From assembly GCA_947445045.1 (NCBI GenBank), contig CANFCA010000014.1:1-11001 (forward strand): a stretch of DNA of 11,001 bases, written 5' to 3'. Made by a program: the position numbers and the translations under genes. Of the stretch, positions 1 to 5,304 are shown one piece after another; position 1 is the first letter of the stretch, and every line of letters starts with the position of its first letter. Under the pieces are notes generated by a model. It searched no databases. It had not been told where the DNA came from and worked only from the letters and a program-made list of their open reading frames with translations. Source of the stretch: Gallionellaceae bacterium. Lineage in GTDB: Bacteria > Pseudomonadota > Gammaproteobacteria > Burkholderiales > Gallionellaceae.

Positions 1-36
1 GCTCGCTCCTACAAAAACGTGAAATCAAATCACACC

Positions 37-375
37 ATGCAGATGAAAACTATTTCCTACACTTCAACCCACCCACCCAGCCTGTTGCGCAAAACAGTAG
101 CGACTGTCATGACGATTGCATTGGCGGGCGTGGCGCTGATGTTCTCAGCGGTGTTACTGACATCACTCCTGATTATGCTCGTGATAGGTGGCAGTATCTT
201 CTGGTGGAAAACGCGCGAACTGCGCAAGCAGATGAAGCAACATATGCAGAACTTTCAAACACCGAGCGGCGCGCCCAAGCGCAGCGACATCTTTGCGGGC
301 GCAGAGCCCAAAGGGCAAGTGATTGAGGGCGAAGCGGTTCGTGTGGATGAACCCGCAATCACGGTTAAACGCTGA
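37..375 (+). CDS. Small membrane protein of unknown function
   Basis: I do not recognise a named family. A long hydrophobic stretch of about 35 residues is followed by a Trp-Trp-Lys-Thr-Arg-Glu-Leu-Arg boundary and a basic, amphipathic segment, so the protein is probably anchored by one or two membrane helices with a cytoplasmic C-terminal tail. The tail ends in a VIEGEAVRV segment, a motif I recall from short proteobacterial hypothetical membrane proteins. The start is uncertain. The reading frame is open to the left edge of the window, a GTG lies at 19 and ATGs at 37 and 43, and none has a clear Shine-Dalgarno sequence. I chose 37 as a compromise. The stop is TGA at 373-375. No partner gene is evident downstream, where a toxin-antitoxin pair starts 161 bases later. 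Confidence 0.6.
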   Translation: MQMKTISYTSTHPPSLLRKTVATVMTIALAGVALMFSAVLLTSLLIMLVIGGSIFWWKTRELRKQMKQHMQNFQTPSGAPKRSDIFAGAEPKGQVIEGEAVRVDEPAITVKR

Positions 376-500
376 GCCAAGTAAAAGTAGCTTACGAATT
401 CACCCTCAACTGCGCCACGTGTTTGCCATATTTTGTCGATGTGGCTGGCATTTTCATCAGCATGTTTAACCATGAATGGAAGCCCACACTGTTGGGCTAG

Positions 501-529
501 TTGACAACACTCTAGGCTGTTGTTATTGT
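501..529 (+). promoter_or_regulatory. Sigma70-type promoter of tumEA
   Basis: A perfect TTGACA at 501-506 is followed by a 17-bp spacer and TATTGT (4 of 6 consensus) at 524-529. Transcription would start about 536-537, which is the ATG of tumE itself. No Shine-Dalgarno sequence precedes that ATG, so a leaderless transcript is likely. Confidence 0.6.
504..523. promoter_or_regulatory. Inverted repeat, candidate TumA operator
   Basis: ACAACA (504-509) and TGTTGT (518-523) form a perfect 6-bp inverted repeat with an 8-bp centre, placed between the -35 and -10 elements. Autorepression by the antitoxin is the rule for type II modules and TumA carries a winged helix, so this is a reasonable operator. 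The assignment is inferred from position and symmetry. A second short inverted repeat, AGCCCA/TGGGCT at 481-498, lies just upstream. Confidence 0.4.
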
Positions 530-536
530 CTCCAAC

Positions 537-833
537 ATGAAAGCCCGCGAATTATTCAACCGACGAGTACCAGTTGCAGAACAGGCTTTTGCTGAACTGG
601 TACTTTGGGAAGTGCCAGAGTCGCTTTCCGGCAGCAAGCATCGCTACAAATATCGGCTGGCGTTCGTGGCTGTAGGTGAATGTGTGTTGCGTTACGACAA
701 TGAGGCGGGCAAAGGTGACCATAAGCATGTGAGCGGCAAGGAAGTGAAATACCGTTTTGTCTCGATAGATAAATTAGTGGCGGATTTTTTTGAAGATGTG
801 AAGAGGTGGCGCGATGAAAACAGTAACGATTGA
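537..833 (+). CDS. tumE: TumE-family toxin (DUF6516-like)
   Basis: A 98-residue protein with the signature I associate with the TumE toxin family: an HRYKYRLAFV strand followed by CVLRYDNEAGKGDHKH (residues about 35-64) and a C-terminal acidic/basic helix. Members are toxins of a type II module neutralised by the adjacent DNA-binding TumA. The toxic activity is thought to target RNA, but nothing in the sequence proves it. Length is normal for the family and no lesion is seen. The ATG at 537 lies exactly where transcription from the promoter at 501-529 should begin and has no Shine-Dalgarno sequence, suggesting leaderless translation. The 3' end overlaps tumA by 20 bp, implying translational coupling. 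The toxin-first order is typical of this family. Confidence 0.85.
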   Translation: MKARELFNRRVPVAEQAFAELVLWEVPESLSGSKHRYKYRLAFVAVGECVLRYDNEAGKGDHKHVSGKEVKYRFVSIDKLVADFFEDVKRWRDENSND

Positions 834-1158
834 TGTACAACCATTGACGGATACGTTGGGTAACTTCACTCAGACATGGAAGAGCGGCAAAGCTTCCGCG
901 CCACGTATCAGCTTTGAATCGCCCGATCTGCTGTTCAAGGTGTTGTCCGGCAAACGCTGGGAGCTGCTGAACGCGATGACAGGCGCGGGCGCTATGTCTA
1001 TACGCGAGGCAGCGCGGCGTGTGGAGCGCGATGTCAAAGCCGTGCATGGTGATGTGACTGCGCTGCTTAACGCGGGGTTGCTGTCAAAAACAGACGATGG
1101 AATGATCGTCTTTCCCTACGATACTATTCATGTTGATTTCATGCTCAAGGCAGCTTAA
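814..1158 (+). CDS. tumA: TumA antitoxin, winged-helix DNA-binding protein (HVO_A0114-like)
   Basis: A 114-residue protein that should bind and neutralise TumE and repress the shared promoter. The N-terminal 30 residues are polar. A conserved APRISFESPDLLFKVLS segment (29-45) leads into a winged helix: KRWELLNAM helix, a SIREAARRV helix (62-70), then a recognition helix around RDVKAVHGDVTALL (72-85) and a wing ending IVFPYDTIHVDF. This matches the HVO_A0114-family regulators paired with TumE. The start ATG at 814 lies inside tumE and is preceded by AGAGG at 802-806, seven bases away, so translation is probably coupled to tumE. No damage is visible, and the module looks functional. Confidence 0.85.
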   Translation: MKTVTIDVQPLTDTLGNFTQTWKSGKASAPRISFESPDLLFKVLSGKRWELLNAMTGAGAMSIREAARRVERDVKAVHGDVTALLNAGLLSKTDDGMIVFPYDTIHVDFMLKAA

Positions 1159-1219
1159 AACCGTGGACTGACCTGATTATGTGACACCAATTATGAATAT
1201 GTTTTGAAAAGGCTAATGT

Positions 1220-1645
1220 ATGTCAATTTTCAATGGAAATATAAAGTTGCCGCAGTGGCGCTCCACCCTTTTAATATCAATGTTGATGTTGATTTTACTA
1301 GTGCTGATTATCAGAGCTTATATTTTAACTATAGGCGAAGAAAGCAATTTACGTTCAAACATTTGGATAATGAGCAGGTCACCTGAAAGTATTCAACGCC
1401 TTAATACTCATCTTGTTACTTTGCAAGAAATGACTTCCAATATAGGCCAATACAATCTAAATCAAATCAAAGAGGCATTAAGTAAAACTTCCACATTGGC
1501 GCAGCAAGCCAACATCGAATTCATTGCTCAGCAAGATTCATGGAACAAAGTTCAGCTTGAAATCAAGAAGGATAAAATTAGCTTTTTTGAGATTCAAAGA
1601 CAGATAAATGAAGCACAAAAAATTGATGTTCTAGAGCTACAATGA
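1220..1645 (+). CDS. Membrane-anchored coiled-coil protein, probable N-terminal part of a split gene
   Basis: Function not recognised. A short cytoplasmic N-terminus is followed by one hydrophobic helix (about residues 16-37), then roughly 100 polar residues rich in Gln, Glu, Lys, Ile and Leu with coiled-coil character, probably extracytoplasmic. The start ATG at 1220 has AAAAGG at 1207-1212. The reading frame ends at TGA 1643-1645, but the next 50 codons in the same frame are open and encode a second membrane helix. This reads like one two-TM protein of about 190 residues interrupted by a nonsense codon. Base composition is markedly AT-rich compared with flanking genes, which suggests recent acquisition. 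It follows tumA by 61 bases. Confidence 0.55.
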   Translation: MSIFNGNIKLPQWRSTLLISMLMLILLVLIIRAYILTIGEESNLRSNIWIMSRSPESIQRLNTHLVTLQEMTSNIGQYNLNQIKEALSKTSTLAQQANIEFIAQQDSWNKVQLEIKKDKISFFEIQRQINEAQKIDVLELQ

Positions 1646-1657
1646 CTAAAAGACATA

Positions 1658-1795
1658 ATGAGCTCCATTAGCAAACCATCTTTGATAAGCAGTATTGCTG
1701 ATTTAACATTATCTTTTTTGCTAGGAATTATTTCTTCTATTGCGGCTTCTCAACTATACACATGGTGGTTATCTAGAAAAGCAAAAACTATCTAG
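1658..1795 (+). CDS. 45-residue membrane peptide, probable C-terminal part of the split gene
   Basis: Starting at ATG 1658 this frame encodes 45 residues with one hydrophobic helix (about residues 12-35, including FLLGIISSIAAS), then Trp-Trp and a basic end SRKAKTI, consistent with a cytoplasmic C-terminus by the positive-inside rule. It is in the same frame as the preceding gene and separated from its TGA by only four codons, with no Shine-Dalgarno sequence in front. That favours it being the displaced C-terminal helix of the upstream protein over an independent small protein, though a genuine small ORF cannot be excluded. Confidence 0.4.
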   Translation: MSSISKPSLISSIADLTLSFLLGIISSIAASQLYTWWLSRKAKTI

Positions 1796-1904
1796 TAATT
1801 TACTAATCTTAGAATTTTAAATTTAAAACTGAAGTTTCTAAATTCATCTTTCCGCGCCGCTTTTCTCATGCTTCAACAGCATTGGTTTAGGTAAGGCACA
1901 CGAA

Positions 1905-1913
1905 TGATATACT
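1905..1913 (+). promoter_or_regulatory. Extended -10 promoter for the OB-fold gene
   Basis: TGATATACT contains the TGn extension directly before TATACT (1908-1913). No good -35 lies at 17 bp, which fits an extended -10 promoter. The start point would be near 1920, giving a leader of about 43 bases before the ATG at 1963. The rest of 1796-1962 is AT-rich with no gene. Confidence 0.45.
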
Positions 1914-1962
1914 GCAAACCAATATTTCAAAATTCACTTTCAACTTTATTTCAGGAGTTTTT

Positions 1963-2379
1963 ATGAAGCTGCTTTCCATCGTATTAGCTGGGCTTGTTTC
2001 CACACTGGGGCTTGCCTCTTTCAACGCCAGCGCAGCGGATGATTTGAAATCCGTTATCTCAATTTACGAAAACGGTGACGCACTCGCGGGGAAAACGGTG
2101 AACGTGCAAGGCAAGGTGGTGAAGGTGGTTAAAGGCATCAAGAAGCGCAACTTCATTCATATTCAGGATGGCACGGGTGATGCTAAAGCGGAGACCAACG
2201 AATTAACGGGCACGACGACGCAACTGGCCAACGTGGGAGATCAAGTTGTGCTCACGGGCGTGGTGGTAATCAACCGTGATTTTGGTAGCGGCTACTTATT
2301 CCCAAGGTTGCTTGAAGAAACCACCATTACAGCTGCACCTGCGCCAGCTGCTTCACCCGCACCAGAAGTTAAGCCTTAA
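1963..2379 (+). CDS. Secreted OB-fold protein (NrfJ-like / nucleic-acid-binding OB fold)
   Basis: A 138-residue exported protein. Residues 1-24 form a signal peptide ending in Asn-Ala-Ser-Ala, with cleavage likely before AlaAspAsp. The mature part has the pattern of an OB fold: LAGKTVNVQGKVVKV, a basic turn GIKKRN, FIHIQDGTGDA, a TNE/TTTQ segment, then VGDQVVLTGVVVINRDFGSGYLFP. This fits the small periplasmic OB-fold proteins often annotated as NrfJ-like or DNA-binding, but the ligand is unknown. The last 15 residues are an Ala/Pro-rich tail. The ATG at 1963 has CAGGAG a few bases upstream. The gene is monocistronic, with its own promoter and a strong terminator. Its GC content returns to the chromosomal level, unlike the AT-rich stretch before it. 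Confidence 0.75.
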   Translation: MKLLSIVLAGLVSTLGLASFNASAADDLKSVISIYENGDALAGKTVNVQGKVVKVVKGIKKRNFIHIQDGTGDAKAETNELTGTTTQLANVGDQVVLTGVVVINRDFGSGYLFPRLLEETTITAAPAPAASPAPEVKP

Positions 2380-2408
2380 GCGTTAGAAATAACTGCGCAT
2401 CACAAAGC

Positions 2409-2448
2409 TAGGGGCGTTCACCTGAGGTGAGCGCCCCTATTATTTTGT
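2409..2448 (+). terminator. Rho-independent terminator after the OB-fold gene
   Basis: A 14-bp stem (2409-2422 with 2426-2439) contains a single T-G wobble and a TGA loop. It has a very GC-rich base (AGGGGCG / CGCCCCT) and is followed by the T-rich tract TTATTTTGT. It separates this gene from the convergent toxin remnant. Confidence 0.9.
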
Positions 2449-2488
2449 AGCTTAGATTGTATGACTACTGCTTATTGCTAGCCTTGAA

Positions 2489-2873
2489 TTATCCGAACAA
2501 CCGCTGTTCGAGCCACCTCTCCTGTTGCAATGAAGCCATATTGAGTAAGCCAACAGTATTAACTGGAGGCGATTCGTGGCAAGTGAACAATTTGCTGGGG
2601 CGCAGATAACTTACGCGCTGCAATCCTCCTTCGGCAAAATCACTGTCCGTCAGTGTGATTGCTTGAGAATCTGCATAAGGGCTGCTGGTGAGCTTTGCAT
2701 AGCCATTCGACTAAGCTGCATAGCAACCGCAGCCAAGTCGCTGGTTATCTGGCAGGCGATCCATTCGCCTCGCCCTGCATCTACCAACAATAAAGCTGGG
2801 CGCAGTTTTTTTCGGCTGAGGTCTGAGAACGGAAAGGGCAATACGACTACTTGCCCTGCTGAAATGTGCCCAT
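2489..2873 (-). pseudogene. PemK/MazF-family toxin, broken by a frameshift and a 56-bp insertion
   Basis: Read on the minus strand, three frames together give one recognisable PemK/MazF-type toxin. Frame 1 from ATG at 2873 gives MGTFQQG. Frame 2 gives QVVVLPFPFSDLSRKKLRPA and then GEWIACQITS. Frame 3 gives SPYADSQAITLTDSDF, GGLQRVSYLRPSKLF and a C-terminus ending at TAA 2489-2491. Restoring one G to the G-run at 2854-2856 joins frames 1 and 2. Removing the 56 bases between two GCTGGT copies (2684-2689, 2740-2745) joins frames 2 and 3. The result is about 109 residues, the normal family length. The family are ribosome-dependent or independent mRNA endonucleases. As it stands no full toxin can be made. 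The antitoxin gene lies directly upstream and overlaps its start. Confidence 0.85.
2684..2745. repeat. 56-bp insertion flanked by 6-bp direct repeats inside the toxin
   Basis: GCTGGT occurs at 2684-2689 and 2740-2745, exactly bounding the segment that interrupts the toxin reading frame. The insert itself contains TGCATAGC twice (2696-2703 and 2717-2724), 21 bases apart. The origin is not clear. A small mobile insertion with a 6-bp target duplication, or a slippage/repair product, both fit. Confidence 0.55.
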
Positions 2874-3058
2874 GCCGCGTCCTCTTCTGGGTTGAGCCAA
2901 TCTTGTTTCAATGCTGTTTCAGCCATCAAAGCGGGTTCGTGCGCAGCATCAGGCTCAAGCCAAGTCAATAATGCGCGCCCAGGCTTGATGGTTTGAGACG
3001 ATTCAACCGAGTGTAAGTGTCCTGTCTTATCAATCGTCACTTCTATGGTGGTTAGCAT
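2711..3058 (-). CDS. Antitoxin of the PemK/MazF pair, C-terminally extended by a frameshift
   Basis: The current frame from ATG at 3058 gives 115 residues, but only the first 68 or so look like an antitoxin: LTTIEVTIDKTGHLH, GRALLTWLEP, then ALMAETALKQDWLNPEEDAAW. The ALA/EDW..PEEDAAW ending is typical of short antitoxins preceding PemK-type toxins. The remaining residues are the toxin gene read out of frame. Restoring one G at 2854-2856 would give an ending AHFSRGK and a stop, a 70-residue protein whose 3' end overlaps the toxin start. Upstream, GGAG lies eight bases before the ATG. No convincing promoter was found in 3059-3154. The antitoxin may still fold, but it has no functional partner here. 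Confidence 0.7.
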   Translation of the reverse strand: MLTTIEVTIDKTGHLHSVESSQTIKPGRALLTWLEPDAAHEPALMAETALKQDWLNPEEDAAWAHFSRASSRIALSVLRPQPKKTAPSFIVGRCRARRMDRLPDNQRLGCGCYAA

Positions 3059-3154
3059 GATGCAATCTCCTTAGATTACTTTCGAACAGTCTAACAAAAT
3101 TCGATTAAGTAAGCCTCGCTCGGTGAATTTTTATTCCAAATTACGCCAAGCCAA

Positions 3155-4114
3155 TCACGGCATCCCCGCCACATGCTTTTCTTCATTCAATTTTGCCAGC
3201 TTGGCTTTTAACTCAGGCAAAATTTTCGCGACTGCTTTTTCACCTTCGAGCACGGCTTTGTTTCTGCCACTTACATCCACAGATGGTAGGCCGTAAGTCA
3301 CAGGACGCACCATCACATCAGCATTGGTTTGCTCATAACGGTTGATGGTTTTTCCGAAGATGGAAAAGGTTTGCCACATGATGTCGGTGATGCCCGCCGT
3401 GCTTCTGTCTTGCGGGCGATCTGAAATATCCACGGCGATGACAAAATCTGCACCTATGCTGCGCGCCACGCTAGCGGGAACAGGCGCGACCAACCCGCCA
3501 TCGACATAATCTTGACCATTGATGGTGACGGGTTCAAAGAACACTGGCACGGAAGAAGACGCGCGGACCGCCATGCCGGTATTGCCCGAACGAAACACCA
3601 TCATTTCACCAGTGCTCAAATTCGTGGCGACAGCGGCAAAGGTTTTGTTAAGCTTTTCGATCGGGCGATTTTTGACGTTGTTGTTAATGTAATCCTGCAA
3701 TGCTTGGCCTTTAATGCAGCCGCGCTGATTCGAGACGATGGTTTTGGCAATGCACCCGTACATGCCCGACCCATCAAGAAATTGGTCTTCCTGCATAGTC
3801 ATGGAGAGTTCCTGAATTTGAAAGCCGTTTAGCCCAGACGCATACAGCGCGCCGACGACCGACCCCGCACTCGTCCCCACGATAATGTCGGGCGAGATAC
3901 CTTGTGCTTCGAGTGCTTTAATAACCCCCACATGAGCAAAACCCCGCGCCGCGCCGCCACCCAATGCGAGTGCAATCTTTGCGGGAAGTCGCACCACAGG
4001 TGGCTTGACCACAGGAGTTACGACGAGAGGCGGCTCAATGGGCGGTGCAACTTTAGGTGTGTTGCAGGCAGTGACGCTGAGCAGCAATAGAATGGCGAAG
4101 GGGATATTTTTCAT
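3155..4114 (-). CDS. Patatin-like phospholipase lipoprotein (RssA/NTE-like)
   Basis: A 319-residue predicted lipoprotein acyl hydrolase. It starts with a short signal peptide and lipobox LSVTAC, lipidated Cys17, followed by a Pro/Val-rich linker (residues 19-44). The patatin domain follows: oxyanion motif GGGAARG (52-58), nucleophile elbow GTSAG with Ser82 (80-84), and catalytic Asp205 in DGG. All catalytic residues are present, so it is probably an active lipase/phospholipase tethered at the envelope, with unknown substrate. I chose ATG 4114 over the TTG at 4129 because the lipoprotein signal begins right at 4114 and GAGAG sits about eight bases upstream of it. It is divergent from the cytochrome operon and unlinked to it in obvious function. 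Confidence 0.85.
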   Translation of the reverse strand: MKNIPFAILLLLSVTACNTPKVAPPIEPPLVVTPVVKPPVVRLPAKIALALGGGAARGFAHVGVIKALEAQGISPDIIVGTSAGSVVGALYASGLNGFQIQELSMTMQEDQFLDGSGMYGCIAKTIVSNQRGCIKGQALQDYINNNVKNRPIEKLNKTFAAVATNLSTGEMMVFRSGNTGMAVRASSSVPVFFEPVTINGQDYVDGGLVAPVPASVARSIGADFVIAVDISDRPQDRSTAGITDIMWQTFSIFGKTINRYEQTNADVMVRPVTYGLPSVDVSGRNKAVLEGEKAVAKILPELKAKLAKLNEEKHVAGMP

Positions 4115-4166
4115 GGCGTTATCTCTCAACAGTGACGAGGGGGCAAGGCGATATTTCTTGCCGCAC

Positions 4167-4172
4167 AGTATA
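4167..4172 (-). promoter_or_regulatory. Candidate -10 for the patatin gene
   Basis: On the minus strand the hexamer reads TATACT, about 50 bases before the ATG at 4114. No good -35 was found at the expected distance. The leader would contain a GGCAAG/CTTGCC inverted repeat (4142-4162). Confidence 0.3.
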
Positions 4173-4247
4173 ACGCTGCTAATTTTTTATAATCTCTCAC
4201 TTCCCGGACTTTCGTTACTTCTCACATTTTTTAAATGATTATTTTTC

Positions 4248-4280
4248 CTTAAGCAATCCTTAAGGTTGGGTATTTATTGT
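4248..4280 (+). promoter_or_regulatory. CTTAAG-N5-CTTAAG response-regulator box and -10 of the shp operon
   Basis: Perfect hexamers CTTAAG at 4248-4253 and 4259-4264 are 11 bp apart centre to centre, the same-face tandem layout recognised by OmpR/PhoB-type regulators, and they match the PmrA/QseB consensus (YTTAAK-N5-YTTAAK) as I know it. TATTGT at 4275-4280 lies 10 bp downstream, the spacing seen when such a box replaces the -35. A PmrA/QseB-like regulator is encoded at 6132-6800. Direct regulation is inferred. Confidence 0.65.
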
Positions 4281-4312
4281 GCGGCCTCGTCATGCACAAA
4301 AGGAGTTTAAAC

Positions 4313-4735
4313 ATGTTACGCAAATTTCATCTGGCAACATTGGCAATCTTGGCAGTGGGTGGTTTAAGCGCATTGCCCGCATGGTCGCAAACCGTGAATG
4401 AAACGATGGCGGCTATCAAAAGTGATGCGAAGCAAGATAACCCTTCATTTACTGAATTTTCAGCGGCGCGCGGTGAAAGCTTCTTCAAAACTAAGCACGG
4501 CAGTGAATGGAGCTGCTCAACCTGCCATACCGATAATCCTGCTGCACTTGGCAAACATGCCAAGACCAGCAAAGACATCCAGCCACTTGCGCCTGCCGCT
4601 AATGCGGAACGTTTCACCGATGAAGCAAAAGTCGCGAAATGGTTCAAGCGTAATTGCAAAGACGTACTTGATCGCGTTTGCACCCCGCAAGAAAAAGGCG
4701 ATGTGCTTGCCTATTTAGTCACCGTTAGAAAATAA
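4313..4735 (+). CDS. shp: SHP-type high-spin cytochrome c (DUF1924 domain)
   Basis: A 140-residue periplasmic monoheme cytochrome. A signal peptide ends near PAWSQ (residues 1-26). CSTCH (68-72) binds the heme with His72 as proximal ligand. The later segment APAANAERFTDEAKVAKWF and the cysteine pair in RNCKDVLDRVC (115 and 123) match the sphaeroides heme protein family, in which an Asn is the displaceable distal ligand and the cysteines form a disulfide. Asn97 is my candidate ligand. SHP proteins can bind O2 or NO and are thought to be terminal acceptors for DHC. I chose ATG 4313, preceded by AGGAG at 4301-4305, because the signal peptide begins there; an upstream TTG at 4277 would add an unsupported leader. 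First gene of a three-gene operon. Confidence 0.85.
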   Translation: MLRKFHLATLAILAVGGLSALPAWSQTVNETMAAIKSDAKQDNPSFTEFSAARGESFFKTKHGSEWSCSTCHTDNPAALGKHAKTSKDIQPLAPAANAERFTDEAKVAKWFKRNCKDVLDRVCTPQEKGDVLAYLVTVRK

Positions 4736-4750
4736 CCCAAGGAGATCGTT

Positions 4751-5290
4751 ATGTTTAAGTATCAAAAATTTTTACAACGTGGTTTGGTGGTCGGTTTGTT
4801 GGCGGTGGGTGTGGCGATGTCAGCCGCACAGGCTGATGACGATGAAGAATACGGTGAAAGACAAAGTAGCAAAATGATCGGCGAAAATCGCGGTAGAGAT
4901 ATGTATGGCGTACAAATGAACGCCAAATTTAAAGCGGAATGTTCCAATTGCCATATCGCGTATACGCCCAATTTGCTACCTGCCGAATCGTGGCGCAAGA
5001 TCATGTCAGGTTTGGATAAACACTTCGGCTCTGATGCGTCGTTAACCGATGCAGAGAACAAAGAAATCACCGCGTTTTTGGTGAGCAATGCCTCTAATCG
5101 CTGGAAAGCGCCGACTTCACCTTTGCGTATCACTGAAACGTCATGGTTCAAGCAAAAGCATAACAGCCGCGAAGTTTCTCCTGCTGTTTGGAAAAATCCA
5201 AAAGTTAAAAGCCCATCCAATTGTGGCGCTTGTCACACCAGAGCGGATAAAGGCGACTTTAACGAAGATGATATAAGAATGCCTAGATAA
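4751..5290 (+). CDS. dhc: Diheme cytochrome c, DHC family
   Basis: A 179-residue periplasmic electron carrier. A signal peptide runs to about AAQA (residue 28), followed by an acidic stretch. Two c-type heme motifs are visible, CSNCH (64-68) and CGACH (158-162), with an N-terminal MNAKFKAECSNCHIAYTP segment and a C-terminal CHTRADKGDFNEDDIRMP segment typical of the family. DHC is the electron donor to SHP in organisms where the pair has been studied. Both heme motifs are intact and the length is normal. The gene starts 15 bases after shp, with AAGGAGAT just upstream of the ATG, so the two are co-transcribed. Confidence 0.85.
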   Translation: MFKYQKFLQRGLVVGLLAVGVAMSAAQADDDEEYGERQSSKMIGENRGRDMYGVQMNAKFKAECSNCHIAYTPNLLPAESWRKIMSGLDKHFGSDASLTDAENKEITAFLVSNASNRWKAPTSPLRITETSWFKQKHNSREVSPAVWKNPKVKSPSNCGACHTRADKGDFNEDDIRMPR

Positions 5291-5304
5291 TTAAGGGGAG
5301 CATC

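Larger units (their letters stand above)
383..551 (-). pseudogene. Possible C-terminal remnant of a HAD-type phosphatase
   Basis: The minus strand reads open from a stop at 552-554 down through this gap, giving a coherent-looking peptide. It contains VGDNNNSLECCQLA, then GLPFMVKHADENASH and RGAVEGEF. The GDNNNS segment resembles the GDxxND motif IV loop of HAD-superfamily phosphatases, and the GL..VKHA and RGAV pieces resemble the KdsC-like C-terminus. No start codon or N-terminal motifs (DxDxT) are present, so if real it is a truncated relic overlapped by the tumE promoter and first codons. It could also be a chance open frame, and this call rests on weak motif similarity only. Confidence 0.25.

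Noticed and set aside
556..1047. 163-codon minus-strand frame opposite tumE/tumA
   Set aside because: Antisense to two well-recognised genes; the translation is rich in Cys, His and Arg and has no family features.
1643..1645. TGA read as selenocysteine
   Set aside because: No SECIS-like hairpin is evident directly after it and the protein is not a redox family; a nonsense mutation is simpler.
2576..2971. 131-codon plus-strand frame
   Set aside because: Lies opposite the antitoxin and toxin remnant, whose translations match known families; the plus-strand peptide has no recognisable pattern.
4115..4129. TTG start giving a patatin protein five residues longer
   Set aside because: The lipoprotein signal begins at ATG 4114 and GAGAG is correctly placed for that start.
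4327..5220. Minus-strand frames of 118 and 152 codons
   Set aside because: Shadows of the shp and dhc genes, which have intact heme motifs and signal peptides.
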